Assembly (NCBI GenBank): GCA_024114885.1
Contig: CP099420.1
Span: 3,680,237-3,744,236, forward strand
Length of the DNA: 64,000 nt
Direction: 5' to 3'
From: Septoria linicola
Taxonomy: Eukaryota; Ascomycota; Dothideomycetes; Mycosphaerellales; Mycosphaerellaceae
The notes under the pieces are model-generated. The model was given only the letters and a program-made list of their open reading frames with translations. It had not been told where the DNA came from and made no database searches. The position numbers were made by a program, and so were the translations under genes. This document shows positions 1 through 11,430 of the stretch, one piece after another. The stretch's first letter is position 1; each line of letters begins with the position of its first letter.

Positions 1-305
1 GTCGTATATAGAGTAGTAACTAGCTAATATAGCTATAGTAGAGAATATTAGTAAAGAAGCTATTAGGATAGCGAGTACTATATACTATAAGACTAACTAT
101 ACTAACTAATAGCTATATTATACTATCGATATAGCGCGAACTCTTATTATATAGTTTTAAGTAAAGAATCTAGGATCTAAAATAGGCTTCTAGTAGAAGA
201 AGAATAAAAGAGGAAACTATAGTCGGTCTAGATATCTTTATTACTATTATAGTCTAAGAGCTCCTAAGCCTTCTAATAGATATTAGAAGTAACCTTTAAG
301 TCTAC
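1..305 (-). mobile_element. GG-a: fragment of giant Gypsy element
   Basis: This stretch matches positions 4053-4358 of copy GG-c almost base for base, in the same orientation, so it is part of the extra 3' ORF of the giant Gypsy family. It runs off the left edge of the window. On the right it is cut exactly at CTAC (302-305) by the LTR of GG-b, which makes GG-a the older, receiving copy. No separate gene can be called in it. Confidence 0.85.
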
Positions 306-584
306 TAGTAAGGTAAAGGCCTACTTATATACTATACTTAGTAGCTTTAGTATAAAAGTAAGGTAGTAGCTCGTTTCTAAGATAGTAATATTTACTCTAC
401 TTAATTAATTTAATATCTTATAGTCCTAGTATAGGCTCTTAGCTCTAGAGCTACTAGTTTAAGCTCGTTACTACTATTTAATATACGTATTATAAGACTA
501 TTACTCTCTAAATAGGTCTTGTTCTATAATAGCTACTCTTATACCTACCTAGAGGGTTAGTATTAGAGTAGTTATTATCTATTA
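306..584 (+). repeat. GG-b 5' LTR
   Basis: Reverse complement of the roughly 280-bp LTR found at 6425 and 19379. It opens with TAGTAAGG and closes with TATCTATTA, consistent with canonical TG...CA ends after RIP. The reversed orientation relative to the other LTRs fixes GG-b as plus-strand coding. Confidence 0.88.
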
Positions 585-1334
585 ATAGAGCCGAAGATAG
601 AGCTATCTCTTCTCTCTTATACTAGGACTAGAAGCGTAGAGGGTAGAAGATAGCCTTAAAGCGAGAACTAATATACTATAAATATTAATAAGAGGCCTAA
701 AGGAGCCTATATAAGAGGCGACTTAAAGAGCTATAATAATATAGAAGCTTCTAGAATATAGATATTGCTCTAACTTAGAAAAGTTATAAACCTCTAGTAC
801 CTCTTAGTATAGATCTATTTAGTAATTATCGTATAGATAGTAAGATAACTTACTATATTAGAGATTTACTTAGAGTCTCTATACCTATAATAGTCTTCGA
901 TTAGACTCTAGTTTAGTATAAAAACGCTCTCGTTTAGATAGCGTAGAGGCTATAGGATAGGCTAGACCTATCTAGGTAATCTTATATTCTCTAGTATATA
1001 GAACGCTTAGAATAAGCTCTAGTATAGCGTTAGACGCTAATCGTTTAGCTAAGAGCACTAATTACGTCTAAGGCTCTAGACCTAGTATATAGTATAAGCT
1101 AACGTAATATTATACTACTATAGTTATATAGTAGATTACTCGAATAAGTAAGGTAGACGCGCCTTACTATAAATAGTCGAACTATACGACACGATACGCT
1201 CTTACTTATTAGGTATAATTAATATAGCTCTAGTATTATAAAGAAAAGTTTAACGTTTACTTTTAGATAGCTAATAAAATTTTAGACTCTTGTTTTTCTT
1301 AGTTATCGTTTTAAATAATAACTATATTTTATTT

Positions 1335-2659
1335 AAAAACCTAATTAAAGAGAGTATAATATACTCTTAGAATATCTTCGAACGAGCTCTATAAGTAAAT
1401 TAGTATCTACTAGCTAGCCTATAATACTAGATAGTAGCTTACCTAATTAGCTTAATAAGTAAATTCGAAGATCTCTAGTAAAGCTACTACCTACTTTTAT
1501 TTTATTCTCTCTACTAGACAACGATATATCTATAGAAGCTAAGGACTAAGAAGGTACTAACCTTAACTCTAATATCGATATCTTTTAAGAACTAAACTTA
1601 GAAGGTAGACTATCTATAGCGTAGTTCTAGCTACTTATAGAGACTATCTATACGACCTAGAGCTAGTAGGTAATTGTCGCTTAGGTTCCGCTACTACCTA
1701 GCTCGGACTAGAATCTCTTCTTTAATAGAGAGAATATAACTAAGTATATTAAGCATTTTAAAGCTCTATATAAGAACTATACTATTCTACTTATTAATAA
1801 TAATAAATAGCTTTATAAGAAGTTACTTACTTAGGTTATAGTTATCTAATATAGACGATACTAGCGTCTTAATAGTTTCTATAATCGAAACTACTCTAAG
1901 TTTAAGAAGTTAATTATTAAGGAGTACTAAAAGTACGATAATATATATATATTTAGAAACTACTACTATATAGAAAACCTTTATAAGGTCGACTATAGCG
2001 AGGATAATAATCTCTTAGAGTACTTAAGGTAGTTTATACTCTACTCTAATACTATACCTACTTCGTATATAGACGAGCGCTCTTATACTCTTCTATTCGT
2101 ATAAGGCCTACTATTCTACTTTAGTAAGAGGCTCTAGGCCTATCTTAGGTTAGACCTTAATAATAGTAACTTAGATTATAGTAAGCTCTTAAAGATAGCC
2201 TAGTATTAGATTAATAGTAATAAGGACTTTAAATTAGAAGTATATAACGAAGATAGTAGAGACGTCTAGTAGTTATACGAAATAGTAAAGAAGTCTACTC
2301 TAAGACTAAACTCTAAGTTTAAGGCTAGAGAAACAGTAGTCTATAAAGGCTATAAACTAGTAAGCGTCGATAATATTACTACTAGTATATAAGACCTCGT
2401 AATTACTACGATTCGTCGACTTAAAGAAGAAGGCTCGTAGCTATTATACTCGTCGATAGGATAGTAGGCGAAGTCTTATAGTTACGACTATCTATATATT
2501 CTAAGGCCTACTTATAGCTAGGAGATTTCGATTAACTTAGCTATAATAGATAACGAGTTAATAATTAAGGCCTATATAGCGATCGCTCTAAAGATTTTAG
2601 GTTATTAGATATATAGGCTCGAAGGCTATATAGCTATAAACTACGAGTACCTAAAGTAG
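1335..2659 (+). pseudogene. gag: GG-b gag, RIP-killed and truncated
   Basis: This is the plus-strand equivalent of the gag reading frame described for GG-d. The frame stays open apart from TAA/TAG of RIP type, and includes the segment beginning Phe-Phe-Asn-Arg-Glu-Asn near 1720 and the downstream run Tyr-Ser-Glu-Asp-Asn-Asn near 1995. Gag would form the particle of the retrotransposon. The start is inferred from alignment with GG-d just after a degenerate copy of the leader palindrome near 1300; no ATG survives. The 3' end is lost at the GG-c insertion boundary. Confidence 0.7.
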
Positions 2660-2938
2660 TAATAGATAATAACTACTCTAATACTAACCTTCTAGGTAGG
2701 TATAAGAGTAGCTATTATAGAACAAGACCTATTCGGAGAGTAATAGTCTTATAATACGTATATTAACTAGTAGTAACGAGCTTAAACTAGCGGTCCTAGG
2801 ACTAAGAGCCTATACTAGGACTATAGGATATTAAATTAATTAAGTAGAGTAAATATTACTATCTTAGAAACGAGCTACTACCTTGCTTTTATACTAAAGC
2901 TACTAAGTATAATATATAGATAGGCCTTTATCTTACTA
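2660..2938 (-). repeat. GG-c 3' LTR
   Basis: 279 bp, starts TAATAGATAATAAC on the plus strand and ends TCTTACTA. It matches the other five GG LTRs. Next to it on the element's coding (minus) strand lies a purine tract (plus strand TCCTCTCTTCCTT at 2940-2952) that fits the polypurine tract used to prime plus-strand DNA synthesis, which independently gives the minus orientation. Confidence 0.88.
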
Positions 2939-2959
2939 ATCCTCTCTTCCTTAGTATCT

Positions 2960-5900
2960 AACTAGATACTTAACTACCTATAGATCTTACTTAGAATTAC
3001 TTAAAACTAGCTAGTTTTTCTATTAAAGTCTATTAAACTTTTAATTAGAGGCCTATTAAATAGTTATCTTTTTTAATAATAACTACTAAAAATAAATACT
3101 TTCTTAGATCCGGTTATTATTTACTAGACGCTACTCTTCTACTATATCCTTAAGGATCTTCTTAGGTATAGCCTCTCTTTTCTTCGATACTAATACTTCT
3201 AAGTTACTATCTATACTTATAAAGCTAGCTTTACTAAATATATACTTCTTAATATTTATAGCTATAGTATAGGTAGTATCGAATTAAGCTTTAGCTATAG
3301 TCTACTATTTAGCTATATAGATCTTAAACTCTTTCTTACTTATACTAAAGAGCTTCTTTATTTCTATACTTACTACCTAATCCGTTTATAGAACTTAGCC
3401 TACTAAGGTATTAGAAATCGAGCCTAGGCTAGTTAATAGTACCTCTATAGTAAAAGATTTTATCGCTCGTATAGAGTATATAGTACTAGAAGCTATAAAG
3501 AGTATCTACTTACGATAGAGATATATGTTATAAATCGTAGAAACGTTAACGTAATTACTATTAGGTAGCTTATCTAATATACGACTATTAGAGTAGGCTA
3601 GAAATACTATTAGAATTATATAATACTCTTCGCTTATACGAGTATACTACTAAGAGATATAGAGGTACGAAATAACTAGCGAGCTTATATTAGTATAAAG
3701 ATTCTTCTAACTAAGCTTAAGGTTAGTTTTTATATCGTTAGTAATTACTAGAGCTATAGTCTCGACAAAGCCTATACTATAGCTTTACTTATTAGAGATA
3801 ATATACCTTACTAGCTACTTTACCTCTTTAGAGTTAAAGAGCCTATTACTAGCTACGTTAGAGGTTAGTAAAAGTCGTCCTCTATCGCTAGTATCGTCTA
3901 GAGAGATCGTAAACTAAACCTAATTAAGGCTCTTCTTCTTAAGTAGTATATTCTTGTTTAAGACGATATACTAGAAGCTATTAAAGTAGTTAGAACTAGC
4001 CTTATCGTCGAAGATATAAAAGATAGTAGATAGGTAGGCTACGTACTTAATAGTCGTATATAGAGTAGTAACTAGCTAGTATAGCTATAGTAAAGAATAT
4101 TAGTAAAAAAGCTATTAGGATAGCGAGTACTATATACTACGAGACTAGCTATACTAACTAATAGCTATATTATACTATCGATATAGTATAAACTCCTACT
4201 ATATAGCTTTAAGTAAGGAGTCTAGAATCTAAAATAGGCCTCTAGTAGAAGAAGAAGAAAAGAGGAAGCTATAGTCGGTCTAGGTACTCTTATTACTATT
4301 ATAGTCTAAGAGCTCCTAAGCCTTCTAATAGACGTTAGAAGTAACCTTTAAGTCTACTTTAGTTACTATAAACTAGAAGGGTCTAAGATAGCTTCTACCT
4401 ACCTCGTATATTAGAGCGTTAATATTATTCTCTAGTTCCTAAGTATTAGTACTCTTCTTACTATAACGAGTACGTCCTATAGGCTTAGAGAAGAAAGTAT
4501 TCGCTTCTAGCTTAAACTATATCTAGTTTTAAGTATTCTAGACGATAAGAGCTTAGAGATTAGCTATACTATCTATCTAAATAATACGCTAGTAGAGAAT
4601 ATATATTACTTTAGCTATCTTTAGAAGCTTTAAACCTATAGTATTACCTATCTTAGCTATATATTCTTTATAAAAAAGCTAGCTAAGGTATAGAGGAAAA
4701 TCGATTAAAGCGTAGCTCTTAGCTACTTTCTTCTTCTTCTAGATATTATTAACCTTTTTAAGAGTACTACTAACGATTATATAGTAGTAGACTTTAGAAG
4801 TAATACTATTCTTCGTATAAGCCTAGTAACGTAGATTAGGCTCTAAGTCGTTCTCTAGCTCTATTCTACTATTATCTTCTAGTACGATTAGTAATAAGCG
4901 TTATAAACCTAGTAGTAGCTCTATTATAGGTAACTCTTAGTTTTATATAGGATCGCTATTATCTAAAGTACTTAGTATAAGAGAAGTTTCGATCGAGTTA
5001 ATAATAGTTTCTCTAGCGCGAATTCTAGTAAGCCTCCTACTCTTATAAAAGACAAGCGTAGGCTTCTTTATAGAGCTTAGCGTTAACTTCTCTAACTAAG
5101 CTTTTAGCTTCTATATAGTACTAGGCGATATAGAATCTCTAGGATAAGGCTTTAAGGTTATAAGTAAATTACTTTCTTCTCCTCGATTAGAGTTTAGAGT
5201 AGAACTAGAAGAGGATAGGCTCTTAGGCGTAGAAGAAGAAAGACGTCTATTAGATCTTAGGTTTCTAGAAGAAAGTAATAGGCTATAGGATATTAAGAGC
5301 TATTTCTTTACTATTAGGAATACGTAGGTTAGTTCTTTAAAGATCTCTCCTTTACGTTCTCTCTTAGTAAGCTTAATAGTAAATCTATACTTATTAAGCT
5401 TATAGCTTGCTTCTAGGCGCGCTTCTCTTATCTTATAGCTAAATATATCGACTTACGAGAGCTCTACCTTAAACTTATTCTAATAGCGTCTTCTATCTAA
5501 GTTTATATTAATAAAGCCTAAGCCTTATAAGCTAGGAGTCTTCTTACTTCTCTATAGCTAAAAATACTAGCTATAAGAGAATATATTCGCTACCTACTAA
5601 TAGAAACGATCTTACTTTTACTATACTAAGAAAACCTAGTCTTTAGGCTTACTTTCTTTAAAGATACCTTTATACTTATTTAACTATTAATAAAGGTTCC
5701 TAAGTATCTCTTTATTATATAAGACTTAGTTAAGGAAAAGGAAGTTCTACTTATACCTAAACTCTATATATAGCTACTACTAAATTAAGTTCCTCTTCTT
5801 TATTAAGCCTCGGCCTTTTTAGTATATCTTCTTTATATTATTACGCTTTACGCTCTATACGTTAAGGTACTTTAGTAAAATCTTAGCTAAGAGGCGTTTA

Positions 5901-6400
5901 AAGAAGTTAAATATACTAATCTTTATTCTATTATTTATTTTCTTAACTTACTTAAGTACTAAGTCGATACTCTTCTTCTATTCTTATAGCGTTTCTAGTA
6001 ATAGAATAGCTTTAGTAGTATTATTAAGGTTTGTTATACTAGTAAGAGGTCTACTTAAGGCCTAGAAACTAATAAGAGAGCCTTCGCGATTAGTACGAGC
6101 GAGCGCTATACCTTATATAGAACTTAAAGAAGCTATTTTTTGTCTTTTCTTTAAAGAATCTTATCTAGATAGTTCTTATATTAGACTTCGAATAGGCGAG
6201 GTAGAAGGCGAAAGCGCTAGTCTTAATAAGCGTTTAAGCGTTAAAGAACGCTAGAAAGGAGAAGTCTTATTCTTTATATATAATAGAGAAAGAGAACGTC
6301 TTTAATTAGTCGTATTAGTAGCTTAGAGCGATATAAAGCGCGTAACTAGTAACGAGTAACTTAAATAGTAAGAAGGGTCGAGCGTGTAACTAGTTAAAGA
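2960..6400 (-). pseudogene. GG-c extra 3' ORF, RIP-killed
   Basis: Homologous copy of the long reading frame that GG-d and GG-e also carry between integrase and the 3' LTR (see the GG-d entry for what can be read). This copy extends from the LTR to the GG-d insertion junction. Boundaries are approximate because start and stop codons are not distinguishable after RIP. Function unknown. Confidence 0.55.
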
Positions 6401-6424
6401 GTTTTCTATTATATTAGTTACTAC

Positions 6425-6704
6425 TAATAGATAATAACTACTCTAATACTAACCCCCTAGGCAGGTATAAGAGTAGTCGCTATAGAACAAGACCTGTTCG
6501 GAGAGTAATAGTCTTATAATATATATATTAACTAGTAGTAACGAGCTTAAAATAGTAGCCCTAGGACTAAGAGCCTTATACTAGGACCGTAGGACATTAA
6601 ATTAATCAAGTAGAGTAAATATTACTATCTTAGAAACGAGCTACTATCTTACTTTTATACTAAAACTACTAAGTATAGTATATAGGTAGGCCTTTGCCTT
6701 ACTA
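6425..6704 (-). repeat. GG-d 3' LTR
   Basis: 280 bp. The adjacent internal sequence (plus strand ATCCTCTCTTTCTT from 6704 on) is a purine-rich tract on the minus strand, placing the polypurine tract and so the 3' end here. A GAACA-5-TGTTC inverted motif at 6485-6499 keeps two unmutated CpA/TpG sites. Confidence 0.9.
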
Positions 6705-6729
6705 ATCCTCTCTTTCTTAGTATCTAACT

Positions 6730-9700
6730 AGACACCTAACTACCTATAGAGCCTTCTTAGAATTACTTAAAACTAGCTAGTTTTCCTATTAAAGTCTACT
6801 AAACTTTTAATTAGAGGCCTATTAAATAGTTACCTTTTCTAACAATAACTACTAAAAACACTTTCTTAGATCCGATTATTATTCGCTAGACGCTACTCTT
6901 CTACTATATTCTTAGAGATCTTCTTAGGAACGGCGCCTCTCTTCTTTAATACTAATACTTCTAAGTTACTATCTACGCTTACAAAACTAGCTTCGTTAAA
7001 TATATACTCCTTAATGTCTATAGCTATAGCGTAGGCAGTATCGAATTAAGCTTTAGCCGTAGTCTACTATTTAGCTATATAGACCTTAAACTCCTCCTTA
7101 CTTATACTAAAGAGCTTCTTTATTTCTATACTTACTACCTAATCCGCCTATAGAACTCGGCCTACTAAGGTATCGGAAATCGGGCCTAGGCTAGTTAATA
7201 GTACCTTAGTAGCGAAAGGTTTTATTACTCGTATAGGGTATATAGTGCCTAAAGCTATAAAGGGTATTCGTTCGTAATAGAGATATACGCTATAGACTAT
7301 AGAAACGTTAATACGATTACTATTAGGTAACTTATCTAATACTTAACTATTAGGGTAGGCTAGAAACACTATTAGAATTATACGATACTCTTCGTCTATA
7401 CGAGTATACCGCTAAGGGAGGTAGGGGTACGAAATAACTAGCGAGCCCGTATTAGTATAAGAGTTCTTCTAACTAAGGTTAAGGTTAGCTTTTATATCGT
7501 TAGTAATTACTAGAGCTATAGTCTCGACGAAGCCTATACTATAGCTTTACTTATTAGAGATAATACGCCTTACTAGCTACTTTACCTTCTTAAGGTTAAA
7601 GAGCCCGTTACTAACCGCGTTAGAGGTTAGTAAAAGTCGTCCTCTATCGCTAGTATCGTCTAGAGAGATCGTAAACTAAACCTAATTAAGGCCCTTCTCC
7701 TTAAGTAGTATATTCTTATTTAAGGCGATATACTAGAAGCCGTTAGGGTAGTTAGAACTAGCCTTATCGTCGAAGATATAAAAGGTAGTAGATAGGTAGG
7801 CTACGTATTTAATAGTCGTATATAGAGTAGTAACTAGCTAATATAGCTATAGTAGAGGATACTAGCGAAGAAGCTATTAGGACAGCGAGTACTATATACT
7901 ACGAGACTAACTATACTAACTAATAGCTATATTATACTATCGATATACTATAAACTCCTACTATATAGCTTCGAGTAAGGAGCCTAGAATCTAAAATAGG
8001 CCTCTAGTAGAAAGAGAATAAAAGAGGAAGCTATAGTCGGTCTAGGTACTCTTATTACTATCGTAGTCTAAGAGCTCCTAAGCCTTCTAATAGACGTTAG
8101 AAGTAACCTTTAAGTCTACCTCGGTTACGGAGAACTAAAAGGGTCCGAGGTAGCTTCTACCTACCTTATATATTAGGGCGTTAATATCGTTCTCTAGTTC
8201 CTAAGTATTAGTACCCTTCTTACTATAACGAGTACGTCCTATAGGCTTAGAGAAGAAAGTATTCGCTTCTAGCTTAAACTACGTCTAGTTTTAAGCGTTC
8301 TAGGCGATAAGGGCTTAGAGATCGGCTATACTACCTATCTAAATAATACGCTAGTAGAGAGTATACGTTATATTAGCTGTCTTCGGTAGCTTTAAACCTA
8401 TAGTATTACCTATCTTAGCTATATATTCTTTATAAAGAGGCTAGCTAAGGTATAGAAGAATATTAATTAAAGTATAGCTCTTAGCTACTTTCTTTTTCTC
8501 CTAGATATTATCGACTTCTTTAAGGGCTCTACTAACGATTACCTAGTAGTAGACTTTAGAGGTAATACTATCCTTTATATAAGCCTAGTAGCGTAGATTA
8601 GGCTCCGAGTCGCTCTCTAGCTTAATTCTACTATTATCTTCTAGTACGATTAGCGATAGGCGTTACGGACCTAGTAGCGGCTCCGTCGTAGGTAGTACTT
8701 AGTCTTACGTAGGATCGCTATTACCTAAAGTACTTAGTATAGGAGAAGTTTCGATCGAGGTAATAATAGTTTCTCTAGTACGAATTCTAGTAAGCCTTCT
8801 ACTTTTACGAAGGATAGGCGTAGGCTTCTTCGTAGAGCTTAGCGTTAACTTCTCTAACTAAGCTTTTAGCCTCTATATAGTACTAGGCGATATAGAATCT
8901 CTAGGACGAGGCTCTAAGGTCGTAAGTAAATTACCTTCTCTTTCTTAACTAGAGTTTCGAGTAGGACTAGATAAGAATAGGCTCTTAGGCGTAGAGGAAG
9001 AGGGTCGTCTATTAGATCTTAGATTTCTAAGAGAAGGTAATAGTCTATAGGATATTAAGAGCTGTCTCTCTACTATCGGAAACATATAGGTCGGTTCTTC
9101 GAAGGCCTCTCCTTTAGTAAGCTTAACTATAAATCTATACTAATTAAGTCTATAGCCTACTTCTAGGCGTACTTCTCTTATCTTATAGCTAAACACGTCG
9201 ACCTACGAGAGCTCCTCCTTAAACTTATTCTAGTAGCGTCTCCTATCTAAGTTCGTATTAATAAAGCCTAAGCTCTACGAGCTAGGAGTCTTCTTACTTC
9301 TCTATAGCTAAAAATACTAGCTACGAGAGAATATGTTCGCTACCTACTAATAGAAACGATCTTGCTTTTACTACGCTAAGAAGACCTAGTCTTTAGGCTC
9401 GCTCTCTTTAAAGGCGTCTTTATACTTATTTAACTATTAACGAAGGTTCCTAAGTATCTCTTTATTATATAAGACTTAGTTAAGGAAAGGGAAGTTTTAC
9501 TCGTACCTAAATTCTATATATAGCTACTACTAAATCAAGTTTCTCTTCTTTACTAAGTCCTAGCCTTCTTAGTATATCTTCTTTATATTATCGCGCTTTA
9601 TACTCTACGCGTTAAGGTACTTTAGTAAAATCTTAGTTAAGAGGCGTTTAAAGAAGTTAAATATACTAATCTTTATCTCGTCGTTTACTTCCTCGACTTA

Positions 9701-10150
9701 CTTAAGTACTAAGTCGACGCTCTTCTCTTAGTCTTATAGTGTCTCTAGCGATAGAATAGCTTTAGTAGTATTATTAAGGTTTGTTATACTCGTAAGAGGT
9801 CTACTTAAAGGCTAGAAGCTAATAATAGAGCCTTCGCGATTAATACGAGCGAGCGCTATATCTTATATAGAACTTGAAGAAGCTATCTTTTATCGTTTCT
9901 TTAAGGACTCTTATCTAAGTAGTTCTTATATAGGACTTCGAACGAGCGAGGTAGAAGGCGAAAGCGCTAGTCTTAATAAGCGTTTAAGCGTTAAAGAACG
10001 CTAGAAAGAGAAAGTCTTATTCTTTATACGCGATAGGGAAAGAGAACGTCTTTAAATAGTCGTATTAGTAGCTTAGGGCGATATAAAGCGCGTAACTAGT
10101 AATAAGTAACTTAAATAGTAAGGAGGGTCGAGCGCGTAACTAGTTATAGA
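6730..10150 (-). pseudogene. GG-d extra ORF between integrase and 3' LTR
   Basis: A long minus-strand reading frame, tolerant only of RIP-type TAA/TAG, fills most of the 3.4 kb before the 3' LTR. It is not gag, protease, RT, RNase H or integrase. Readable segments in the family include a charged stretch near the N-terminal third (Leu-Glu-Val-Gly-Tyr-Arg-Leu-Asn), a Ser/Pro/Arg-rich central section, and a C-terminal section with Lys-Lys-Leu-Phe-Ser-Ile-Ser-Lys-Glu-Glu-Phe. The reading frame is conserved in the GG-c, GG-e and GG-f copies. I do not recognise a family. Its position is that of env in retroviruses and some Gypsy elements, but no convincing signal peptide or membrane segment was seen, so an envelope role is not supported. 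Confidence 0.55.
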
Positions 10151-10390
10151 GTTTTCTATTATATTAGTTGCCGCTTACGTATATAAACAGCTATATAGCG
10201 TTACTAGGTAGTAACGAAAGATAAGAATCGAACTTAATAGAAGTAAGGCTCTATAGTAACTAAGTAATAGTTAATAAGGAAGAAGAGATCGTTTAGAGCG
10301 TAAAAGTAGTCTAATTATATGCCTTATCGTAGTAGCGTAACTACTATTAGGATTAGGGGTCTATACGTAGAGCTTAGTTACGTAAGGTTT

Positions 10391-10415
10391 TAGTTATCGT
10401 TTAAAAAGACAACTA
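10391..10415. repeat. 25-bp TTTAAA-centred palindrome upstream of extra ORF
   Basis: Plus strand reads TAGTTATCGTTT, A, then AAAAGACAACTA: an imperfect palindrome of 25 bp. Two relatives of identical length lie at 15505-15529 and 18642-18666 in the same element. On the element's coding strand this one precedes the extra ORF. Confidence 0.75.
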
Positions 10416-10429
10416 AAAGTTTACTTTAC

Positions 10430-11430
10430 CTTAACGCTTCTATAGCCGTCGCTTACTACTAACGTAACTACTAACTACTATAGTATATACCTTACTATTA
10501 CTAATAAGGACTAAGACTTAGATACTATCGTCGTTACCTCTACTAACTTAAAAGAGCCTTATTTCTCGTATACCTAGTCGACTTACTAGATCGCGCTTTC
10601 TACGTCGTAAGAGACTACTAGCGCTATAGTTAATAGCTAGAAAGGAGCTATTAGCGCCGCTATTACTAAAGATTCAAGCTTCTCTACTCTTATATAGGCT
10701 GAAAACCTTAAACTTTAAGAATTCTCTACTAGAAACTAATATTTTTAGCGATTCCTTTAGTTAGGCGAAGATTAGCGGTAAAAAAGGACCTTTAGGATAG
10801 AAAACCCTTATCTCTCTTCTTCGATTAGCGACCGAAAAGGACTCTAGGAAAGTAGATTATAGTACTAACCTTAGAAATTACTAGTAGAAAAGAGCTTTAG
10901 GAGTATAGGTCTAGCTTAGATTTTTAAGACCTAGTAGTAGAAAGTAGCTCGGGATAGCTAACTTTTATAGCGATAGTAGGCTCGAGACTTAGAAAAAGGA
11001 GTAGGATAGTAGGTTAACTAGTAGATATAGAATCTATACTTAAAAGTTAAGTTTAGGAGAGTAACTAGCTATATAGATACTTATCTTAGCTATAGAAAAT
11101 AGCGTCGAGATAGTTAGGATTAGCTAGATTTTTACTAATCTAGTAAAAGAGGAGCTTAGGAAGCTTAGATTAGAGCTCGATAGTAGCTCTAGGAATAAAA
11201 GAAGTACTTAGGATAGCTAAGATTTAGCTAGATTTATACTAGTCTAGTAAATTACAAGCTTAGGAAGCTCTAATTAGAGCTTAATAGTAGCTTTAGGACT
11301 AAGAGAAGCGCTCGAGAAGGTTAGATTAGAGCTCGATAGTAGCTCTAGGAACAAAAGAAGCGTCTAAGATAGTACGATCTTAGAAAGATTAGCTCTTTTA
11401 TAGTAGAGGCTAGGCTTTAGTAGCTAGATC
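10430..11430. repeat. GG-d spacer with internal direct repeats
   Basis: About 1 kb between the end of integrase and the extra ORF in which no convincing reading frame was found. From about 11120 to 11370 it contains imperfect direct repeats: the segment AGAGCTCGATAGTAGCTCT followed by AGGAAYAAAAGAAG occurs near 11175 and 11330, with a diverged third copy near 11268, and the segment CTAGATTTWTACTARTCTAGTAAA occurs twice (11128 and 11228). GG-f landed in the GG-e copy of this repeat region. Confidence 0.6.

Larger units (their letters stand above)
306..2659 (+). mobile_element. GG-b: truncated giant Gypsy in plus orientation
   Basis: This is the only copy in the window in the opposite orientation. 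It starts with a 5' LTR (306-584), continues through the untranslated leader and into gag, and is cut at 2659 by the LTR of GG-c. It is the reverse complement of about 17.3-19.66 kb of GG-d. The divergence from the other copies is mostly RIP transitions. Because GG-b is truncated at its right side, its second target-site copy is not visible in the window. Confidence 0.88.
2660..6424 (-). mobile_element. GG-c, left segment (3' LTR plus extra ORF)
   Basis: GG-c begins with its 3' LTR (2660-2938) and continues through the region that lies between integrase and the 3' LTR. It is interrupted at 6424 by the complete element GG-d and resumes at 19659, the junction being marked by CTAC on both sides of GG-d. 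GG-c itself landed in GG-b at 2659. It is therefore intermediate in age. Its sequence is visibly more RIP-changed than GG-d at several positions. Confidence 0.88.

Noticed and set aside
2660..10165. Two tandem copies of an independent 3.7-kb element with one terminal repeat.
   Set aside because: The second copy continues into gag-pol and a second LTR; the first is the interrupted host copy GG-c. The apparent 3.7-kb unit is the LTR plus extra ORF of the giant element.
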